Below are positions 16,357-25,655 of a stretch of DNA of 64,000 nt, piece by piece. Below the pieces are notes generated by a model that did not search any database, was not told the DNA's origin, and saw nothing but the letters and a program-made list of their open reading frames with translations. Origin of the DNA: Pareuzebyella sediminis (GTDB lineage: Bacteria; Bacteroidota; Bacteroidia; Flavobacteriales; Flavobacteriaceae); contig NZ_VTZS01000002.1 of the NCBI RefSeq assembly GCF_008367235.1, forward strand, positions 248,001-312,000. Direction: 5' to 3'. Position 1 is the first letter of the stretch. The number at the start of each line of letters is the position of its first letter. Made by a program: the position numbers and the translations under genes.

Positions 16357-17727
16357 ATGCCCAACCTTTTAATAATTGAAGACGATTCTGCTTTTTGTCA
16401 AATGCTGCAGAAGTTTTTGACAAAACGCAATTATGAAGTAATGGCTAGTTTCTCAGCTTCCGACGCACAGGAGAAGTTTAAAAACAACCATTTTGATGTT
16501 ATACTGACTGATTTAAGATTGCCTGAATATGATGGCATTAAGCTATTGACCGACATAAAAACAGTTAGTCCGAAAACACAGGTTATTTTGATGACCGGCT
16601 ATGCGGAGGTAGGTTCCGCGGTGAATGCCATGAAAAAAGGAGCTTTCGATTATATATCAAAACCTTTTACCCCGGATGAAATTGTTATGATCATCGAAAA
16701 TGCATTGAAAGCCGAGGTTTCTTCACATTCCATTCAGAATGATAACAATACTACAAATCGTACCTCTCAGAAAGATACTAAAGCCGATAAAACGAACTCG
16801 GCCTATATTGTAAAGGGTACCAGCGAAGCATCCAAAAAGTTAGATGACTACATTAAGTTGGTGGCACCTACTGATATGTCCGTCTTGATCACAGGGGAAA
16901 GCGGTACTGGTAAAGAGGTGACTGCCAAGGCTATTCATGATAACAGTAAGCGTAAAGATTTCAATTTTATTGCGGTTGATTGTGGGGCCATACCGAAAGA
17001 ATTGGCGACCAGTGAGTTTTTCGGTCATATCAAAGGTAGTTTTACCGGGGCCGTTGAAGATAAGATGGGCAACTTTGAGGCTGCCGATAAGGGCACCTTA
17101 TTTTTGGATGAGGTCGGAAACCTGTCCTATGAGAATCAAATACAGTTGTTAAGGGCCCTTCAAGAGCGCAAGATAAAGCGCATCGGTAGCACAAAGGAAA
17201 TTACGGTCGATGTACGAATTATTACTGCTACCAATGAAGATTTAAACAAAGCTGTAGAAAATGGTACCTTTCGCGAAGACCTATATCATAGGTTAAATGA
17301 GTTTTCCGTACAAATTCCTTCCCTAGAAGATCGATTTGAAGATTTGATGCTCTTTGCAGAAAATTTTTTGGATAAAGCGAACACAAGCCTAGATAAAAAT
17401 ATACAAGGGTTTACCAACGAGGTATGGGAAGCTTTTCGTCAATACCATTGGCCGGGAAATCTAAGAGAGTTACAGAATGTGATCAAAAGAGCGGTATTGT
17501 TGACCACTGGCGAAGAGGTTGAAATTCAGGCCTTACCAAGAGAAGTACTTCAGTCACGGGAAAAAGAGTCGGTCGCAGATAATTTCTCCAAATCGGAGTT
17601 CGAAAAAGACCAAATCATCAAAGCCCTAAAAAAAACCAATTTCAACAAATCAAAAGCGGCAAAGTTGCTTCAGGTTACCCGAAAAACACTTTATAACAGA
17701 ATCAACCACTATAATTTAGACTTGTAG
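16357..17727 (+). CDS. NtrC-family sigma-54-dependent response regulator
   Basis: 456 residues in three parts: receiver domain with phospho-acceptor Asp52 (LTDLRLPEYDG), AAA+ domain with Walker A GESGTGKE (about 180-187), sigma-54 contact loop GSFTGA (GAFTGA variant) and Walker B GTLFLDEVGNL, then a Fis-type DNA-binding helix-turn-helix (FNKSKAAKLLQVTRKTLYNR). It activates transcription at sigma-54 promoters from upstream sites. The three PepSY-like genes just upstream carry enhancer-like elements and are candidate targets. Its 3' end overlaps the convergent histidine kinase gene by 26 bases. Confidence 0.93.
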   Translation: MPNLLIIEDDSAFCQMLQKFLTKRNYEVMASFSASDAQEKFKNNHFDVILTDLRLPEYDGIKLLTDIKTVSPKTQVILMTGYAEVGSAVNAMKKGAFDYISKPFTPDEIVMIIENALKAEVSSHSIQNDNNTTNRTSQKDTKADKTNSAYIVKGTSEASKKLDDYIKLVAPTDMSVLITGESGTGKEVTAKAIHDNSKRKDFNFIAVDCGAIPKELATSEFFGHIKGSFTGAVEDKMGNFEAADKGTLFLDEVGNLSYENQIQLLRALQERKIKRIGSTKEITVDVRIITATNEDLNKAVENGTFREDLYHRLNEFSVQIPSLEDRFEDLMLFAENFLDKANTSLDKNIQGFTNEVWEAFRQYHWPGNLRELQNVIKRAVLLTTGEEVEIQALPREVLQSREKESVADNFSKSEFEKDQIIKALKKTNFNKSKAAKLLQVTRKTLYNRINHYNLDL

Positions 17728-20182
17728 GCAAACGATTTTCCAATGCCGAAACGAGAGCTCGAACACTTTCCTTGAGCGCTTCCAAAGCCTTGACCAAATC
17801 ATCTGGACCTAACGATTGAGGTGTCGCGATTTCCATGCGCTCCAATATTTCAACACAAACACCGGTTTTCAATTGACGATACATAGGTAGCATTCGATGT
17901 GCTACCTCATTCATTTGTTTATAATCTTTGTGGGATATGGCATTTTCCAATAGTGCCATATTGGAGTGGGTGTCGGACAAAAATGTTTGCAAGACCTCAT
18001 GTATGGCTTCGTCGCTTTGTCCGAGAAATGAATAGATAATCTCAAGGCTGTATAGTGAAGATTCCGGATCTTTAATCTGTTGACCGGGTTCCTTGGCCCA
18101 GCCTTGGTCTGTAACGATACCCATCAATTTCAGCGTGGCTACGAGCTCCCCTTTTGAAAAAGGTTTCTGTAAAACTTGGGCAAAGCCCACACTGATATAG
18201 GCTTCTGGTCCAAGATCTCTACGCCCTGTCATCGCTACGATGGGTTGGTTTTTATAATGTTTATAATTACCCGACCGTAACTTCTTAAGCACTTCGAAAC
18301 CGGTCACCTGTGGCATCTGAATGTCGGTAAGGACGATGTCGTATGCCAAATGGGAATCTCTTTCTATGGACAGGAAATTGGTATAGGTATGCACCGTAAT
18401 ACCCATACTTTCGGCTAATTCCCTTAGCATGTGCAACAGCGCCGTATCGTCGTCAATAATCAACATTCTCAATTTAGAAACCATATAAGGTGATTCTTGC
18501 GCCTTATTTAACTGTATTTCAGTAACTTCTAGAGGCAATTGGAGTGTGAAAGTACTGCCTTCGCCTAACTTACTCTGGAGGCTTAGATTTCCTTGGAGAA
18601 GCTCCGCGAGCTTTCTTGAGATGGTAAGCCCAAGACCATACCCGCCGAACTTTTTATCGGTATCTCTATCGGCTTGGGTGAATTCCTTGAAAATTAGATG
18701 CTGTTTTTCTCTGGCGATCCCAATACCGGTATCCGATACCGCAATTTTGGCGTGAAAGGTTTTGCCCTTTGCCCGTTCGAACGAAGCCACAACTTTAATA
18801 GTACCTTCTTCGGTGAATTTGAATGCATTTCCAATAAGATTCGTCAAAATTTGCCGTATCCTGAAGGGGTCTCCCAAAACAGTTTGCTCGAATTCGGGAT
18901 CTACATCAAGTAGCAATTTTAAATTCTTATGGGCATTAAGTGCCTGAAGATTTTCAGCCGTTTCTTGAATGAGGTTTGCTGGTATAAAAGGAATGCGCTC
19001 GGTTTTTAACTTTCCTGCCTCTAATTTCGAGAAGTCGAGCAAATCGTTGACCAAGTTGCCTACATATTCTGAAGCAGACTTTACGTTTTTTATGTATCCC
19101 GATTGCTTCTTTGAGAGTTCCGTGCTCTCGAGAAGCTCTGAATAACCACTGATGGTATTCAAAGGAGTTCTTAAATCATGGCTTACCGTGGAAATCAATT
19201 GTTCGCGACTTTTTAAAAGAGATTCCGAGAATTTTTTCTCCTTTTCGAGTCTCATCCTATAGGTCTGTACTTTCCAGAAATCCCGGGTAATGAGAAAAGA
19301 AAAAAGTCCTACGATGGCAAAGCCCAAAAGGGCGGCCAGCCCTGCAATTCGTGTTGTTCTTCTCAGGGTTTCCCGCTTTTTGAGACTATTGTTATAACTA
19401 CTTGCCAGTACCTCTCTTTCGAAGGCTGCAATAATATTTTGTAGTTGCTGTGAAAGCTCGAGGTCGTTTCTATTCATCTCAATCTCTTTTTGCGCAAGCG
19501 ATCTTTGAGATCTGGAGTCTGCCAGTTGTGCCTTTCGCAACATTTCCTTAGAAACACTCAGAATTGAATCGACATAGTGCGCATTTTCGATGCCATCTGA
19601 ATTTTTAGGGGAATTGGCACTGAAGAGCGCTGCTACCTCACGGAGAGATTCTTGTACTTTGGGAGAGGCCTGACTATAATTCGGGAAAAGGTTTTCGGCG
19701 GAAAATTTTCCCATAGATTCTTCAATTTTCTCGAATTCTTTGAGTGCGCGTTCCAGAAAATTATCCGGATTATTTTGCAGTTTAAGCTTTCTTAATTCCC
19801 GGTTGTTTTCAAGCTTTTGGTCTAACAGTAGTCCTAAGCTATCCAATAGGCCTTTTTGCTCCGAGCCCGACATTAATCCCCTTAATGTATCGATTTCCAT
19901 TTGAATGGTATCGATTTTTAGGACGTAGGCATCATAATTTATCTGGCTTTCCCGCTGAAGTGCCAATTTCGAAAGGCTTTCGGCTTCGTAAATTTTGGTG
20001 AACAAAGTACTGGTCTTCAATAATTTCCTGTCATTGACATCTGCGGTTTCAGTAGAAACATAGGTTTTGATTTCGGTATAGACGAAATACCCTACCGCGG
20101 CTGCCAGAAAGGCTAAAATCATGTAACTGGCTATTATTTTGAGCGTGAACTTATTTTTAGACTGTGGTGATTCGTTTGTCAT
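17702..20182 (-). CDS. Hybrid sensor histidine kinase (HK-REC-Hpt)
   Basis: 826 residues from the ATG at 20182; an ATG nine bases upstream is also possible. A first membrane helix (about 13-33), a long helical periplasmic region and a second helix (about 272-294) lead to a DHp domain (VSHDLRTPLNTISGYSELL, His about 335), a HATPase with NLIGNAFKFTEEG, DTGIGIA and GGYGLGLTISRKL, a receiver domain (DIVLTDIQMPQVTG) and a C-terminal Hpt domain with His at NEVAHRMLPMY. The phosphorelay output is unknown. The convergent NtrC-type regulator is the obvious candidate partner but is not proven. Confidence 0.9.
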   Translation of the reverse strand: MTNESPQSKNKFTLKIIASYMILAFLAAAVGYFVYTEIKTYVSTETADVNDRKLLKTSTLFTKIYEAESLSKLALQRESQINYDAYVLKIDTIQMEIDTLRGLMSGSEQKGLLDSLGLLLDQKLENNRELRKLKLQNNPDNFLERALKEFEKIEESMGKFSAENLFPNYSQASPKVQESLREVAALFSANSPKNSDGIENAHYVDSILSVSKEMLRKAQLADSRSQRSLAQKEIEMNRNDLELSQQLQNIIAAFEREVLASSYNNSLKKRETLRRTTRIAGLAALLGFAIVGLFSFLITRDFWKVQTYRMRLEKEKKFSESLLKSREQLISTVSHDLRTPLNTISGYSELLESTELSKKQSGYIKNVKSASEYVGNLVNDLLDFSKLEAGKLKTERIPFIPANLIQETAENLQALNAHKNLKLLLDVDPEFEQTVLGDPFRIRQILTNLIGNAFKFTEEGTIKVVASFERAKGKTFHAKIAVSDTGIGIAREKQHLIFKEFTQADRDTDKKFGGYGLGLTISRKLAELLQGNLSLQSKLGEGSTFTLQLPLEVTEIQLNKAQESPYMVSKLRMLIIDDDTALLHMLRELAESMGITVHTYTNFLSIERDSHLAYDIVLTDIQMPQVTGFEVLKKLRSGNYKHYKNQPIVAMTGRRDLGPEAYISVGFAQVLQKPFSKGELVATLKLMGIVTDQGWAKEPGQQIKDPESSLYSLEIIYSFLGQSDEAIHEVLQTFLSDTHSNMALLENAISHKDYKQMNEVAHRMLPMYRQLKTGVCVEILERMEIATPQSLGPDDLVKALEALKESVRALVSALENRLPTSLNYSG

Positions 20183-20321
20183 AAGACCCATCTGAGGAAT
20201 ATCTATTACTAAAAATACGTATATAAAGACGATAGGGTTGATAACGAATCGTTAATTATTACCCTACGTTCAGGGGACCGCTTTTTTTGAAGTAGGATTA
20301 TGATATGTAAAATGCCGCACT

Positions 20322-20329
20322 TATCTTTG
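20322..20329 (+). promoter_or_regulatory. Promoter -7 element in front of the TPP riboswitch
   Basis: TATCTTTG is a perfect TAnnTTTG. It would start transcription about 20335, a few bases before the first conserved riboswitch bases. No TTG box at the usual spacing was seen. Confidence 0.6.
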
Positions 20330-20334
20330 TGGCA

Positions 20335-20490
20335 TCTCAAAGGGGTGCTTTTTGTTTTAAATACTCTTGGGCTTACATTTCTCATTCGATATTCCGAATT
20401 TGGAACACCAAGTGAATCTATTTAAAATTCAAAAGGCTGAGATTATACCCAATGAACCTGGGCGGGTAATGCCGCCAAGGGATCGCACCA
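20335..20490 (+). ncRNA. TPP (thiamin pyrophosphate) riboswitch
   Basis: The THI element core is plain: GGGGTGC at 20342-20348, then after a long variable P3 region GGCTGAGATTATACCC (20435-20450), AATGAACCTG, a P5 stem GGCGG/CCGCC around GTAATG, and AAGGGA. In the free RNA, AACACC (20404-20409) could pair with GGTGTT (20493-20498), and CCAAGT with ACTTGG (20499-20504), a possible switching helix; this is inference. The RNA precedes a TonB-dependent receptor gene, so the receptor is expected to be off when TPP is plentiful. Confidence 0.92.
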
Positions 20491-20642
20491 AAGGTGTTAC
20501 TTGGAATATCTATCGTCCTTAATTGGGCAAAAATCATTTTTAACTTAGAATAATGGCCCCTTTTATTCGTAAAATTTTTTTACGGATGATACCGCTCTAT
20601 TCAAAATTCAAATTCAGATGGCCCCCAAAGTTGGGCGATTAC

Positions 20643-22898
20643 ATGCAATCGGTCAAAAAAGACCAAAAAAAATACTTAAGGAATCTTTTAAACTATATTG
20701 TTTTTTTCTTTTTACTTTCGAACGGGCTGTTGGCCCAAAATCATGCGACGGAGGAAGACACTATTGAAGGAACAAAAGTTGTTCTTGATGAGGTACTGGT
20801 GCAAGCCGTACGGGTTACAAACGAGTCTCCTGTGACGTTCTCAAATTTGACCAAGGAAGAAATAGCCCCCCGCAACTTAGGGCAGGATATTCCCATATTA
20901 ATGAACTATTTACCATCAGTAGTCACCACATCGGATGCCGGGGCCGGCATCGGATATACCGGTATTCGGGTAAGGGGAAGCGATAATACCAGGGTGAATG
21001 TGACCATCAACGGTATTCCATACAACGACGCAGAGTCTCAAGGAACATTTTGGGTGAATATGCCTGATTTTGCATCTTCGACCCAAAGCCTACAATTGCA
21101 AAGGGGGGTAGGTACTTCGACCAATGGTGCGGCAGCTTTTGGGGCGAGTTTGAATCTGTTGACCGACGCCGTTTCAGAAGATGCCTATGCACAAATTTCC
21201 TCATCGGTCGGAAGTTTTAATACCCTGCGCAGCAATTTCAAGTTCAGTACGGGCCTCATTAACGATCATTTCGAATTTTCAGGACGATTGTCAAAAATAG
21301 ATTCTGACGGATATATAGACCGGGCTTCCTCGAGATTGAATTCCTATTTTTTACAAAGTGCTTATAAAGATGACAACACTTTGATAAAAGCCTTGCTCTT
21401 TGGAGGTCATGAGGTTACCTACCAAGCATGGTACGGTACTCCCAAGGCACGTTTGGAGAACGATACCGAGGGTATAGCACAGTTTATTATAGAAAACGGC
21501 CTTTCGGTAGAAGAGGCCGAAAATCTCAGAAATTCAGATCGTAGGTACAACTATTATACCTATGAGAACGAGGTGGACGATTATAAGCAAGATCACTTTC
21601 AACTGCACTGGAACGAGGGTTGGTCATCTAATTGGAGCACCAACATAGCCCTACATTATACGCATGGCCGTGGATTTTTTGAACAGTATCGTGAAGAAGA
21701 TGATTTTTCCACGTACGCTTTTGAACCCTTGATGGTGAACGGTGAAGAGGTCAACACCACGGATTTAATCCGACGTAGATGGCTCGTTAACGACTTTTAC
21801 GGAACGGTGTTTTCGGCAAATTACGAAAACGAAAAGGTCGACTTTATTTTCGGAGGCGGATGGAACAACTATGACGGTGCACATTATGGAGAGGTCATTT
21901 GGGCCCGCTTCGCATCAGATAGTGAAATTCGAGATAAGTATTACGACAACGATTCTAAAAAGACGGACTTAAACCTGTATGCCAAAATGAATTATGATCT
22001 GGATGGACAATGGAAGCTCTACGGAGATGTGCAATATCGTAAAGTGGGCTATTCGGCGAACGGGGAAGAAACGGGAATGGTAGATGATACGTTCAATTTT
22101 TTCAATCCCAAAGCAGGAGTTACATTTGATTTAAATCGGAATAATAACTTCTATTTTTCATATGCAAGGGCCAATCGTGAACCCAATAGAAACGACTATG
22201 AGAACGGGAGCCCCAAGCCCGAAAAGCTGAACGATTTTGAACTGGGCTGGCGATACGTTTCTCCAGATGTACAGATAAACACCAATGTATATTATATGAG
22301 ATATAAGGATCAATTGGTACTCACTGGTGAACTTAATGATGTCGGCGCACCGTTGCGGGCCAATGTCGGGGATAGTTACCGTTTGGGTCTCGAGGTCGAT
22401 GCGAAGATTGCGTTAGGAAAAAAGTTTGTACTCCAACCCAACGTCGCCATAAGCGATAACAGAAATCTCGATTTCTTTTTCCAACGTGATGGTATGCTCC
22501 AAGATTTAGGAAATACCAAAATCGCCTATTCACCAAGTGTCGTAGCGGGCAATCGAATAGCCTATGTTCCTAATGAGGATCTACAAGTGGCTTTTTTGAC
22601 CAAATATGTGGGCAAGCAATATATGGGTAATATCGATGCGTCGAGTTCTGTGTTGGACGGATACTCGCAGACCGATTTCAATGTACAGTATGCGATGGAT
22701 ACGCACGGTTTTGTAAAACAAATTGTGCTTTCGGGATTAGTAAATAATTTGTTCAATGCAGATATTGTCTCGAATGGCTATTTTTACACGTATGAAGATA
22801 CCTGGAGTAATCCTTCGCTAGTAACAACTATTGAAGGGGCCGGTTATTATCCTCAGGCAGGAATCCATTTTTTGTTGGGTGCTAGCGTACAATTTTAA
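20643..22898 (+). CDS. TonB-dependent receptor, probable thiamin or thiamin-precursor uptake
   Basis: 751 residues from the ATG at 20643, which begins a signal peptide ending near SNGLLAQ; a longer frame opens at 20553 but adds a non-signal-like stretch. After a TonB-box-like segment (VVLDEVLVQAVRV), the plug domain contains LPSVVTTSDAGAGIGYTGIR and VRGSDNTRVNVTINGIPYND, followed by a 22-strand barrel type sequence ending in a C-terminal aromatic strand (GIHFLLGASVQF). Function as a thiamin-class receptor is inferred from the TPP riboswitch in its leader. No thiamin biosynthesis gene is adjacent. Confidence 0.9.
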   Translation: MQSVKKDQKKYLRNLLNYIVFFFLLSNGLLAQNHATEEDTIEGTKVVLDEVLVQAVRVTNESPVTFSNLTKEEIAPRNLGQDIPILMNYLPSVVTTSDAGAGIGYTGIRVRGSDNTRVNVTINGIPYNDAESQGTFWVNMPDFASSTQSLQLQRGVGTSTNGAAAFGASLNLLTDAVSEDAYAQISSSVGSFNTLRSNFKFSTGLINDHFEFSGRLSKIDSDGYIDRASSRLNSYFLQSAYKDDNTLIKALLFGGHEVTYQAWYGTPKARLENDTEGIAQFIIENGLSVEEAENLRNSDRRYNYYTYENEVDDYKQDHFQLHWNEGWSSNWSTNIALHYTHGRGFFEQYREEDDFSTYAFEPLMVNGEEVNTTDLIRRRWLVNDFYGTVFSANYENEKVDFIFGGGWNNYDGAHYGEVIWARFASDSEIRDKYYDNDSKKTDLNLYAKMNYDLDGQWKLYGDVQYRKVGYSANGEETGMVDDTFNFFNPKAGVTFDLNRNNNFYFSYARANREPNRNDYENGSPKPEKLNDFELGWRYVSPDVQINTNVYYMRYKDQLVLTGELNDVGAPLRANVGDSYRLGLEVDAKIALGKKFVLQPNVAISDNRNLDFFFQRDGMLQDLGNTKIAYSPSVVAGNRIAYVPNEDLQVAFLTKYVGKQYMGNIDASSSVLDGYSQTDFNVQYAMDTHGFVKQIVLSGLVNNLFNADIVSNGYFYTYEDTWSNPSLVTTIEGAGYYPQAGIHFLLGASVQF

Positions 22899-22984
22899 AA
22901 TACTAACTTTATACGCCATTTGCGGCAAGTGTTGTGCTGGCATGAGTGCGCCAAAAACGTTGATAAGTATTGAAATTCATTCAT

Positions 22985-23971
22985 ATGGAGAAAAATAACC
23001 AAAAACCGATGCGCTGGGGCATTATTGGCTGTGGCGACGTTACCGAAGTTAAGAGTGGGCCGCCCTATCAAAAAACCGAGGGTTTTGAACTTACGGCCGT
23101 CATGCGGCGTAATAAAGATAAGGCGCAAGACTATGCACGACGCCACGGGGTGCCCAAGTATTATACCGATGCCGATGCGTTGATTGAAGATCCAGATATT
23201 GATGCGGTCTATATTGCGACGCCACCGGACAGCCATATGAGTTATGCCCTAAAGGTAGCGGCGGCTAAAAAACCATGCTGTGTAGAAAAACCGATGGCTC
23301 CGAGTTATGCCGAAGCTAAGGCGATTTTTGAAGCTTTTGATAAAGCCGATATACCTCTTTTCGTAGCGTACTATCGTCGTTCCCTTCCGCGATTTTGGAA
23401 GATACGGGAATGGCTTGAAAAGGGTGAGATCGGAAAAATTCGACATATTCGTTGGTTTTTGGGCAAGCCGCCAAATGATATTGATTCAAGTGGCAATTAT
23501 AACTGGAGAACCGATGCAAAAGTGGCCCCAGGTGGATATTTCGATGATTTGGCCAGTCATGGACTCGATCTCTTTGCCTACTTACTGGGTAATTTCGAGA
23601 AAGTCGACGGTATTTCCTTGAACCAACAGGGCCTGTATTCCGCAAAAGATGCCTTTACGGCAAGTTGGCTCCATAGCGGAGGCATCACAGGCACGGGCAC
23701 TTGGAATTTTGGGTGCCACCATCAGGAAGATAAAGTCGAAATATTCGGGAGTGAAGGCAAGATTGAATTTTCGATTTTTGAAGACCTTGAAGTTACCTTG
23801 AAGAATGGTAGTGGAGAGCAGAACCTGTTTATAGCTCATCCAAAGCATGTGCAAGAATTCCATGTCGAAAGCCTTAAAAAACACCTCTTGGATAACGAAG
23901 AGCACCCATCAACGGGTAAAACGGCATTACATACCAGTTGGGTGATGGATAGAATTCTAGGGGCTATTTAA
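22985..23971 (+). CDS. Gfo/Idh/MocA family oxidoreductase
   Basis: 328 residues from the ATG at 22985 (a TTG lies upstream). N-terminal Rossmann motif RWGIIGCGDV, then AVYIATPPDSHMSYALKVAA and the conserved EKPMAPSYAEA (EKP motif), and a C-terminal alpha/beta domain with GGYFDDLASHGLDLFAYLLG containing the usual catalytic His. It is a NAD(P)-dependent sugar or polyol dehydrogenase of unknown substrate. It follows the TonB receptor by 86 bases and might share its transcript. Confidence 0.88.
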   Translation: MEKNNQKPMRWGIIGCGDVTEVKSGPPYQKTEGFELTAVMRRNKDKAQDYARRHGVPKYYTDADALIEDPDIDAVYIATPPDSHMSYALKVAAAKKPCCVEKPMAPSYAEAKAIFEAFDKADIPLFVAYYRRSLPRFWKIREWLEKGEIGKIRHIRWFLGKPPNDIDSSGNYNWRTDAKVAPGGYFDDLASHGLDLFAYLLGNFEKVDGISLNQQGLYSAKDAFTASWLHSGGITGTGTWNFGCHHQEDKVEIFGSEGKIEFSIFEDLEVTLKNGSGEQNLFIAHPKHVQEFHVESLKKHLLDNEEHPSTGKTALHTSWVMDRILGAI

Positions 23972-24117
23972 TGCAATTTGGAGCTTTTTTTTGGTCTTTT
24001 TTCGGGCAGGGCCATCCTTTCATTGAACGGATGATAACCATATGATCGAAGCAATTCAGGTGCCTCAAATACCCGTTTATACCCTCCACCAAGTACAGTT
24101 CGACCTTTTAAATTCAT
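23968..24117 (-). CDS. Possible small protein of 49 residues
   Basis: An open frame from ATG at 24117 to TAA at 23968-23970 encodes MNLKGRTVLGGGYKRVFEAP and a Lys-rich end. Its codon use looks like that of a real gene. It follows the Rieske-like lipoprotein gene by 24 bases in the same direction and overlaps the end of the convergent oxidoreductase by four bases. I do not recognise a family; it could also be a remnant of a longer gene. Confidence 0.4.
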   Translation of the reverse strand: MNLKGRTVLGGGYKRVFEAPELLRSYGYHPFNERMALPEKRPKKSSKLH

Positions 24118-24141
24118 GTTTGAAAACTGCCCCGCCCTTTT

Positions 24142-24579
24142 TTAATTGGTAACTACAACAATAGTTCCATTTTGGGAAGCTCGATATTCGAGCAAATCAT
24201 AATACCGATTACCATCGTCTGGACGGTTCAGTAATTGACCCGTAAAAAGACTGTATTCATAATCCTCACAAGAACAAGTTACCGTTTGCCCGTTGAGAGT
24301 CATTGTAGAACAATCGTTGGGGATATGGTTAGGACAACTGGCTTCAAAGGCCCGATACTGATCAAAATTTGATTTTATAACGAAAGCGCCACGAATGCCA
24401 ACACTGGGATTGTCTATATAAACGGCGTTCCCGAGATTGGTCAAGGGACTGTAAAGCGGTAAATTGAGGTTGATATCAAATCGAAATCCGATTTCCTGTA
24501 GAAACGGGTTTCGATCCCCACGACTGTTATCGCAGGAGATAAAAACAAGGAACAAGCAGAAACTTAGAACACGGAGCAT
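24142..24579 (-). CDS. Rieske-like lipoprotein
   Basis: 145 residues from the ATG at 24579, which starts a lipoprotein signal peptide (MLRVLSFCLFLVFISC, Cys 16). The C-terminal half has CPNHIPNDCSTM, then VTCSCEDYEYSLFTGQ, spacing that recalls a Rieske-type fold, though the cluster-binding CxH pairs are altered (CPNH is present; the second pair reads C-S-C-E). Similar flavobacterial lipoproteins are annotated only as hypothetical or Rieske-like. Whether it binds an iron-sulfur cluster is doubtful. Confidence 0.65.
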   Translation of the reverse strand: MLRVLSFCLFLVFISCDNSRGDRNPFLQEIGFRFDINLNLPLYSPLTNLGNAVYIDNPSVGIRGAFVIKSNFDQYRAFEASCPNHIPNDCSTMTLNGQTVTCSCEDYEYSLFTGQLLNRPDDGNRYYDLLEYRASQNGTIVVVTN

Positions 24580-24629
24580 AGAACCCTTCGCATTTAGATG
24601 ATGCCCGACAAAATTGAACAAAAAATATG

Positions 24630-24637
24630 TATATTTG
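24630..24637 (+). promoter_or_regulatory. Promoter -7 element of greA
   Basis: TATATTTG matches TAnnTTTG exactly. It lies inside the long open frame upstream of greA, which argues that the true start codon is downstream (24705 or 24714). Confidence 0.6.
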
Positions 24638-24713
24638 CGTTAAATCCTCTCTAAAAAGCCGTATTTATTTTGGTCTTTGTAGAGGATTTTCCTATTTATT
24701 AAACATGGAAGTT

Positions 24714-25190
24714 ATGAGTAAAGTATCATATTACACGGCTGAAGGATTAAAAAAGTTAAGGGACGAACTAAATCATTTAAAAGATGTGGAGCGACCTAAA
24801 GCTTCCCAAGCCATAGCTGAGGCCAGAGATAAGGGCGATTTGTCTGAAAACGCGGAGTACGATGCCGCTAAAGAAGCCCAAGGCCTATTGGAGATGAAAA
24901 TATCAAAAATGGAAGAGACCCTTGCCAACGCACGGCTTATTGACGAATCTCAATTAGATACTTCAAAAGTCTTGGTTTTATCGACAGTGAAGCTGAAGAA
25001 CCAGAATAATGGTATGGAAGTAAAGTATACTTTGGTCGCCGAAAGTGAAGCAAATTTGAAAGCGGGTAAAATTTCGGTGAGCTCGCCGATAGGTAAAGGA
25101 CTTCTTGGAAAAAAAGTAGGTGACACGGCCGAAATCACCGTGCCCAATGGAACCTTGAAATTCGATATTCTTGAAATAACAAGAAACTAG
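24714..25190 (+). CDS. greA: Transcription elongation factor GreA
   Basis: 158 residues from the ATG at 24714 (MSKVSYYTAEGLKKLRDELN); an ATG nine bases earlier is an alternative. The N-terminal coiled coil carries the tip DKGDLSENAEYDAAKE with its acidic pair, and the C-terminal globular FKBP-like domain ends GTLKFDILEI. It stimulates RNA cleavage by stalled RNA polymerase. It is followed by the HIT gene on the same strand. Confidence 0.96.
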   Translation: MSKVSYYTAEGLKKLRDELNHLKDVERPKASQAIAEARDKGDLSENAEYDAAKEAQGLLEMKISKMEETLANARLIDESQLDTSKVLVLSTVKLKNQNNGMEVKYTLVAESEANLKAGKISVSSPIGKGLLGKKVGDTAEITVPNGTLKFDILEITRN

Positions 25191-25262
25191 TGCGGTATCC
25201 CTTAATGGCTTAACATGTTGTTGGACCTTACACTGTAAAAGTATAACCTGATTTTGGTAGCT

Positions 25263-25655
25263 ATGGCAAGTATCTTTACGAAAATAATAAATGGTGACCT
25301 TCCCTGCTACAAAATAGCGGAAGACGACAGGTTCTTTGCTTTCTTGGATATCAATCCGAACGCAAAGGGGCATACTTTATGCGTTCCAAAGAAAGAGGTC
25401 GATAAGATTACGGATTTGGACGAGGCGACCTATATGGGCCTGATGGCCTTTTCCCGAAAAATCGCTTTGGCATTAGAATCGACTTTAGATTGTAAAAGGG
25501 TCGGCTTGACCGTTATAGGTTTAGAGGTACCCCACGTACATGTACACCTCATTCCTTTGAACAGTATGAAGGAGGCCACTTTTCAACATAAGGCCGCGTT
25601 CACAGAAGCCGAATTTGAGTCGACCGCAAAGGCGATTAGGGCTAAAATTGCGTAG
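25263..25655 (+). CDS. HIT family nucleotide-binding protein
   Basis: 130 residues from the ATG at 25263: MASIFTKIINGDLPCYKIAE, GHTLCVPKKEVD and the histidine triad VPHVHVHLIP. HIT proteins are nucleoside phosphoramidate or dinucleoside polyphosphate hydrolases. It sits 72 bases after greA, the usual arrangement in flavobacteria. The 3' end overlaps the convergent zinc-ribbon gene by 14 bases. Confidence 0.92.
   Translation: MASIFTKIINGDLPCYKIAEDDRFFAFLDINPNAKGHTLCVPKKEVDKITDLDEATYMGLMAFSRKIALALESTLDCKRVGLTVIGLEVPHVHVHLIPLNSMKEATFQHKAAFTEAEFESTAKAIRAKIA

Noticed and set aside
17702-17727. Convergent 26-base overlap of the response regulator and histidine kinase genes
   Set aside because: Short convergent overlaps recur in this window (25642-25655, 56219-56238) and are common; no special regulation is implied.
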